Origin: Ceriagrion tenellum | Lineage: Eukaryota; Arthropoda; Insecta; Odonata; Coenagrionidae | Length of the DNA: 64,000 bases | Assembly: GCA_963169105.1 (NCBI GenBank) | Contig: OY720633.1 | Location: 145,969,200-146,033,199 of the forward strand | Direction: 5' to 3' | Shown: positions 57,845 through 64,000 of the stretch, one piece after another | How positions within the stretch are numbered: the stretch's first letter is position 1 | How the letters are laid out: each line of letters begins with the position of its first letter | Program-made: the position numbers and the translations under genes | The notes under the pieces: model-generated | What the model was told of the DNA's origin: nothing | Seen by the model: only the letters and a program-made list of their open reading frames with translations | The model's database searches: none

Positions 57845-59314
57845 GGTGATGATTTTATGAGTGCCACCAGGGCACTATACTCAACCAATAATAAATATGA
57901 AACACTCTTCGTAATTAAATTAAAAACTCCCCTACACTGCCAATAAACTCCCTACTGTCACCCCAAACCAAGAATGGCAGAGGAACTTAGTTGATGTGTG
58001 ATGCCTTTCCATCCATGGCCACATTGCTAACTCCGGGCAAACAACTGGCCACGACAGATGACATTTCTCACAGCCTTTTGAAGTATCTGAAAATAAAAAA
58101 AACACCCCGTTAAACAGTAGGCATTGATATAATTATTAGATAGATACATGTATACAAGATATATTTTCTTATTATTGGAATTCTCTGGTCCAAATCGTCA
58201 AAATGAGGTACATACTTCATTTAAATTTACGTTATGGGTTAAAATGTATTTATATGATTGATCTTTCGGAGCTGATATATGTCACAAGAGATTGTTTAAA
58301 ATGGATTTCTCTTCCATTTCAGAATATCATCGGTTGCCCAATTCCCTTACTATTCAACCATACTTTCCAGGAAAACAAAAATGTAACAATGGGGTAAACT
58401 TTTGTGACTCCACATGTATAGAAACTGTACAACTTGGCTCCAAAAAAACGAAAGATAATCGCCCAAAAATAATCATAGAATCCCATTAATGGTCCTGAGT
58501 ATTACAAACTGATGAATTCTTGTGTATACGAAACAAAACGAAATATTCGTTGTAATGGCAATTCAGGACCAGGGCGTGAATAGAATTCATTTTATTTGCC
58601 ATCCATACTTCTAAAGGCCGGCTTGCTCAAATGACGTAATTACGCGAGGAGCTGCATAAGCCATACGAGGACAAATGATTCCGATTCGGATTAATTTAGG
58701 GGATATTTTGAGTTTTCACGATTAAATTTTCAAGGCTCATCTGCTAAATTATCAATACCACGATTTATGCGCAATGGCTTGCGTAAAACTAACTCAAGAC
58801 GCGAAACTACTAAATTCATTAACGCTTCCTCAATTACCGCACGGAAGGGTGTAGGCTAAGTTGACTAATTCGAATGCCATGTCAACCAAAGCGACCAAGT
58901 AAAAGAGCTGTCCATGTCACACACGGGAGAAGAGCCTAAGGTGTCGTCTGATTTACGGGAGTGGATACGGTTTCGGCTACAGGTTTTCTTGATCTTTCCT
59001 TTTGTACGCTGTCCTCTCAACACCGCCAGTGAAATATCCTCTGAAGACCACAACGGCCAAGGGGTAATTGATAACACCAAAAACATCTTGACCCTAAGTA
59101 AAGATGACGCAAGGTCACTCGTGTGGATGAGAAAATATTTGACCGACATCGATATTCACAACTGCTTTGTCCGTTCACGTAGCACTATCCCAGTTTATGG
59201 TCTGACCGCGTATTGCCATCCTGACTGCTTTTGGCCAGTGCATGGCATCAGGGCGAGTGTGCGCTGGGATGCGCTGGGATTTCAGCTGGGATGAGTGCTG
59301 CACGCTTGGTGTGG
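57845..59314. other. Region upstream of the lipin start codon
   Basis: No further coding exon is seen. CpG frequency rises sharply from about 58.55 kb, which could mark the unmethylated promoter side of the gene. No TATA box or initiator can be assigned with confidence. The ORFs at 58865-59294 on both strands are unrecognised. Confidence 0.35.
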
Positions 59315-59390
59315 AATCACCCCGCGCCACACACCCTAGTGGTGGCTTGCACGGTATTTCGTAGACGTAGATGTAGATGAAGCAAGAGTT
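59315..59390 (+). mobile_element. LINE copy C (solitary 3' tail)
   Basis: Only the 3' end remains: CCACACACCCTAGTGGTGGC and CGTAGATGTAGATGAAG, nearly identical to the end of copy D. This is a severely 5'-truncated insertion. Confidence 0.6.
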
Positions 59391-59769
59391 CACAACAACG
59401 AGTACTCAATCATGAGTCGGTGATCATGGAGTCAAATACATCCAGAACAGACAGGCTCAAAGCACTGCCTGAAGACATGGAAATGTTAGAAAAAGAGAAT
59501 GATTAAGCATGAAATGTCGAATATTATTTGAATATTTTATGTTGATACTATATATTATTCGCGACGTAGAAGTTAAAAACACGGAGCTAAATTATGGGAG
59601 CTGACCAGCACGAATCCCAACATTAGTATAGGCCCTCGACTCTCGATACCTCTCACTCATAATTGAAAACAGTTTCTTCGATCCAATTTCAGTTATCAGC
59701 GTGTTGTCCAACATTTTACGGAAACGCTTCAGTTATTTATCAAAGAAACTATACGACTTCTGGCGTAAC

Positions 59770-60765
59770 TTCGTGGCAATAGCAAGCTTCGTCTTTTTGC
59801 CGATGATGCAGTAGAGTATAAGGAAATTAGAAATGAAGAGGACATCCAGTCTTAAGCTAAGGATTTAGATGCGATTGATGATTGGTGTGATAGTTGGCAG
59901 CTAGAATTAAATTTGAAGAAATGCGCGATAATGAACTTTTGGAAAAGGAATGGCTTTCCCCGGAATAATTATTGCATCAAAGAAAAGAAAATATCTAACG
60001 TAGAATCTATTAAATACTTAGGCGTTACCATCACTGAAGACATGTCATGGGGGAAACACATCAGGGAAATAAGTAGAGTAGCAAACCGTAGATTAGGATT
60101 CGTAAAAAAGGGTTCTAGGCAAATGCGATGAGAGAGTACGAGAGAGAAGTTATTTTACACTTGTCAGGCCTCATTTAGAATATGCCGCCAGTATATGGGA
60201 TCCGTACGAGGAAGGTATGATAAAAGAATTAGAGCGCGTGCAAAGGAGATCCGCTAGGTTTGTTAAAGGCCGTTATGATAATTGTATAAGTGTTACGAGC
60301 TTAATAGAAGAACTAGGATGAGAATTACTATCAGAACGCAGGTTAAAATTTAGGTTAAACCTTTTAAGTAAATTCGAAACCGATTTGTTTACAGATGACG
60401 TTAGATATATATTGAGAACCCCTGCGTATTATTAGAGAGATATACTGTCGTACCGATAGATTTAAAATGTCATTTTTCCCGCGTACTATAAGAGAGAACA
60501 ATAGGCAGCGTAGCAAAGGGATAGGTAGGTGAAATATAGTTAGAGTAGTCTATAGTGCATGATGCATGTAATGACAACCAATAATCCCTTCCTTATTATG
60601 TAGATACTAACCATCTAGCTCCATGTAACCCTATTTTCTAGCATATCTCCCTTAAATATCCTACGTGCATGGCAATAGTGAATGTTTGGTGATCTTCACC
60701 CCCTGCCACACCCCCTCGTGGTGGCTCGCAGGGTATTACGTAGATGTAGATGAAGTATCTTATTG
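59770..60765 (+). mobile_element. LINE copy D (RT with FADD motif, broken)
   Basis: SKLRLFADDAVEY carries the reverse transcriptase catalytic motif (FADD at 59796-59807). DAIDDWCDSWQLELNLKKC, YLGVTITEDMSWGKHI and, after a frameshift near 60130, LVRPHLEYAASIWDP-type sequence follow. There are in-frame stops near 59854 and 60318. The 3' end GTGGTGGCTCGCAGGGTATT leads into GTAGATGTAGATGAAG. It is a jockey/CR1-group LINE and is dead. Confidence 0.8.
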
Positions 60766-63700
60766 TAGAATCCACATTGAAAAGATGCTTCGTGCTTTTC
60801 CACAATTATTACATTAGCACAACGCGTTTCACAGCTTGCTGAATCTTCAGGTACAAATGTTTACGTTGAAAGCACATACATACTCCCCTTTCATCTCAAG
60901 AACGTTCCACGAAGTTGAACTTTAAACCTTCGACTGAAATCTTCCATTGAATCAGCGACATTGACCGATACCAATACTTCACGGAAAACCTTGATGAAAG
61001 ATTGTGAGATTTGACGAGAGAAAACAACAGAGCTGCGGGGATGCCGCATAAAATCTCTCAAATAGTTTTCTTTCGCACATATAACTACCACGAAGAAAAT
61101 TTTTCCGAAAGAATTACCTTTATTTCTCCGTCCATAACCCCCACATACATTTACAGTCACGGGCCGCTATCATACAGCTGCTATCGGCATTCCTTTCTCA
61201 AGAATCATACCTCTTGGCTCCGTCGAGAGTGCCAATGACAATGAGAACGTTCAACTCGACTCATGACGTCGTCACCTTTTTTTACCATTTAAAATACATT
61301 CCTCCCCAACTCATCCACTCAGTAATTCTTCCCTCTCGCGTATTCCTTCCACGTCTTCGTCCGAGCTGCATTTCCTTTCCATGCTGGTCGCTTGGTTTCC
61401 CCTCATTTCGCATTCATTTCCGACTAATGCATTCCCCACCCCTCCTCCCTCGAGTTTTATCCTCAAGTTTCCAAACACATCCATGGCACTGTCGGAAGTT
61501 ATTTGAAATCCTTCGGTGGTAATCCATTTCAATGCACTGTATCCCAGCAAAATTTGCGTGCAGTTGAAAGAGAGAGATAAACATACACCCGTAATTTCGG
61601 TCACAGCTTATAACCGAAGATTGGCGAGAATGGAACACATTTATAATAATCACTCCGAATTATTATAAATGAAAGTAAACACAAGCCAATATTTCCAATC
61701 TGTTTAGGATCGATGCATCTGTGCGGATATATGTCGATATTTTGTCGGCTTAGCGCAACAATCGAGATCCATGCACCCCTCGGCTGAAACGCAAACCTAA
61801 AAATATTTAGGATCCCAGTTTCAATCGCCTCCGTTTGAGTCCCTCCGTTTGAGGCCACGCAGTAAAATTGACTGAGCGTCTTTCGCAAAGATCTAATTTA
61901 TGGAAGAATGCATCAAGATTATTCGCTCATTAACCGGGAAAAAAATTATCATCCACGCGTTTTCTAATGTATACCTAATATTTAAACTAAGATCTCATTT
62001 GATTTACAGCGATCGCCTTGCATAATATCATATTCCTTTTCGTATTATCATATTTCCCTTTTCTAGGACAACAATTTTGACACAGCTTAAGGGCCTGCTC
62101 GGTCAACGGCCTAGAACACTGTACTGGTGGGAACAATAATGGCTGCTCCTGGTAGGGCCACACATGCCAGATAGGTCAAAGAGCACAGGCCAGACTAAAG
62201 GTAGTCCACGATATAATGACACGTAAAAAATACTTTAGGCAATGGAAAATGGAAGCCCACTCAACCACCAATTTCCCTGAACATTTCAGTGAACAATATA
62301 GAAATAATTCCTCGATACTACGGGATTCGGCCCACTAGAGCGGGTATCGTGCCCGGTAGCGATGGAAGTAAGTCCTCCGTGGTCGTCATCTTACGAAATC
62401 CTTGCGTAACAACAAAAGCAGCGACAATAACGACGACAGAGGAATAGGCTAAGAAGAAGAAAATGAAATTAGCGGTGTAAATGTTAAGTTAGAACGGGTG
62501 GACAATGAAGCTATAAAAGATTAAACGAAGTGGAGATAGGAAAAATAATGCACGTAAGGGGGGTAGGTACGTTGAAGGCTGTGATAAAGGGGAAAAGGCT
62601 GGGTAAGCGGGGAAGTCGAGGAAATACGCTTTGTGGATGATGTGGTGAGAGGGGCCTCTGCCTTAAAATTTAACTAATTCTTATTCTCTTCCATTAAAAC
62701 CAATCTTAACCACTAATGTCTTCACTCATAATTTTTATAATTGTTACTGTGATAGAATAATTCAACATTCAACGTAAGTGTCATTGAATCGTTTAAATAA
62801 ACCCATGAATCCGATGGGAGCAATCATTGTGCCCAAGACGTGATTCGAACCCACGTAATGAGTAGCCCGGTCGGCCCGTTACCTACTGTTTCACAAGTAC
62901 CGAGACTAAACCGTCAAAGATTATGACCATAGACATACGACGTCATCCATGGGCGCCATCAGAGTGAATACAAAAAAAGTATCATTAACTTATACAATAA
63001 TCATAAGGAGGTGTTTCTTTTGGAGGAGACCAATCCTCAAGGTAGAACGAGGAAAAATACACCGCGATTCACCTCACATGTATGTAATTTCTATGAACAG
63101 TTGGTCGTATCAACAGCAAAGAATGAAGGACCGCAGGAATTTTTCAGATAAACTATCGTTTAAAGTCTTCACTCGCAAACACTTCTCAGTATCGAGTTGC
63201 ACACGTATATCCTTCACGCTCGCCACCAGCATGAACATCCACTTGTCCGACCGCAGTCAAGGTCCACGAATGTCTTTTGATGTCATGCGATCGTTTGGAG
63301 GGGATCGTGAGAACTTTCACTCAGGTAGGTTCAACCGGCCGGAAAGTATCAGTTCAGGCTGATTAGACCGTGTTAAATTTCGGAAATTTCCACTGAGTCT
63401 TGCCACAATGTGTTTCACAGGTTACTCCATACAACTGGAAGCATAGTAAAGTGGATACGAACACATCATGATTAATTCTGTAAAAAATGGATACTATGAA
63501 GTTAACCGTAAACGCTATATCGTGTTAAAGGAAAAAATTACTTTTTCTGCTAAACATGTTCTAAAATTTTTAAGCTGCTACTAAGCATACCCGGGGCACA
63601 GGTTTAATTACATAGAAGAGACAGGTTGAAAAGCGAATCGGTTCAGAATTCAACGTTGCAAAGCGTATCTTTCGTTTTGAGAAGTAAACAATATTGTTGG

Positions 63701-64000
63701 GCTCAGAAAAAATAAGGAGAACATGAAAAAGTCTGTCGCATCATTTCGTTTGCTGTAGTGGGAATGTTAAGCCATAAAAGGGCCACGGCGAGAGCTAACC
63801 TGTGGAGCTACTAAGCTGAGCCAGAGATGTTTGTTGATGACTAGAGGAAGCTCAATTCTAATTTGCTCATTCGAGCTTTCATCGGCTTAAGGCAGAGAGT
63901 TCTAAGATTATTTTAGAGCGGATACTTTGAAAAAAAAGCATTTCAACCATATGGATTAAAATTATCACCAGTACAGATCATTTGACGCCCAAAAGAGTCT
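60766..64000. other. Intergenic DNA at the right edge
   Basis: No gene is recognised. The ORF at 62949-63362 plus and the overlapping ORFs at 61200-61650 lack domains. A B-box word (GGTTCGAATCA, minus strand) occurs at 62829-62857 within a decayed tRNA-like segment. Confidence 0.4.
62826..62905 (-). repeat. Decayed tRNA-like segment
   Basis: On the minus strand CGTGG-GTTCGAA-TCACG forms a canonical T arm (one G-U pair). The sequence that should pair with the acceptor strand does not, and the D arm is poor. Probably a SINE head or a tRNA pseudogene. Confidence 0.4.

Noticed and set aside
58865..59294. Overlapping ORFs on both strands
   Set aside because: No homology recognised; open on both strands in a locally GC-richer patch.
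61214..61653. Several overlapping ORFs on both strands
   Set aside because: No recognisable motif and mutually overlapping frames; not supported as a gene.
62826..62905. Functional tRNA gene on the minus strand
   Set aside because: The T arm is canonical but the acceptor stem cannot pair and the D arm is poor.
62949..63362. 137-codon plus-strand ORF starting MGAIRVNT
   Set aside because: No domain, no recognisable splice partners, and its minus strand is also partly open; most likely chance.

Overview
The window is eukaryotic nuclear DNA. It looks like an arthropod, most likely an insect with a repeat-rich genome, although the species cannot be named from sequence alone. The reasons are two intron-rich animal genes with canonical GT/AG introns, AT-rich introns, and a dense scatter of non-LTR retrotransposon remnants, tRNA-derived SINEs and hAT-type elements. 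There are no bacterial-style operons, rRNA genes, intact tRNA genes or CRISPR arrays. Most open reading frames longer than 60 codons are chance ORFs in introns and intergenic DNA.

Two protein-coding genes are supported, both on the minus strand. (1) About 16.2 to 2.6 kb: an ARMC3 (armadillo repeat-containing protein 3) orthologue. Nine exons were joined by hand, all splice phases agree, and about 1000 residues are recovered. It has armadillo repeats followed by the C-terminal EDR1/CTR1-like domain; the extreme C-terminus is uncertain. (2) About 57.8 to 24.1 kb: lipin, a phosphatidate phosphatase. Fifteen coding exons were joined with every phase agreeing (1092 residues). They carry the N-Lip domain, a basic nuclear localisation signal, the middle domain, the DIDGT catalytic motif, the LGHIL coactivator motif and the C-Lip end.

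Lipin carries the most interesting feature. There are two homologous alternatives for the last coding exon, at 26335-26440 and 24078-24282. Both start in the same splice phase with the same SYIVD..FPPL core. Only the distal one keeps the conserved lipin C-terminus; the proximal one stops early and has an AATAAA three bases after its stop codon.

Region by region: 1-2.6 kb is intergenic DNA with a SINE remnant. 2.6-16.2 kb is ARMC3, with SINEs, a MITE and a LINE remnant in its introns. 16.2-24.1 kb is intergenic and holds a LINE fragment bracketed by a 27-bp repeat, a palindromic SINE pair and a hAT-type MITE with a perfect 8-bp target duplication. 24.1-57.8 kb is lipin, with a 1.5-kb hAT-like element, a SINE, a 130-bp retro-insertion and tandem duplications in its introns. 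57.8-64 kb is upstream DNA with more LINE remnants. By eye, CpG is strongly depleted across about 18.6-58.5 kb compared with both flanks. That is the pattern expected of germline gene-body methylation over a broadly expressed gene (lipin), but not over a tissue-restricted one (ARMC3). The two genes are not functionally linked as far as can be seen.
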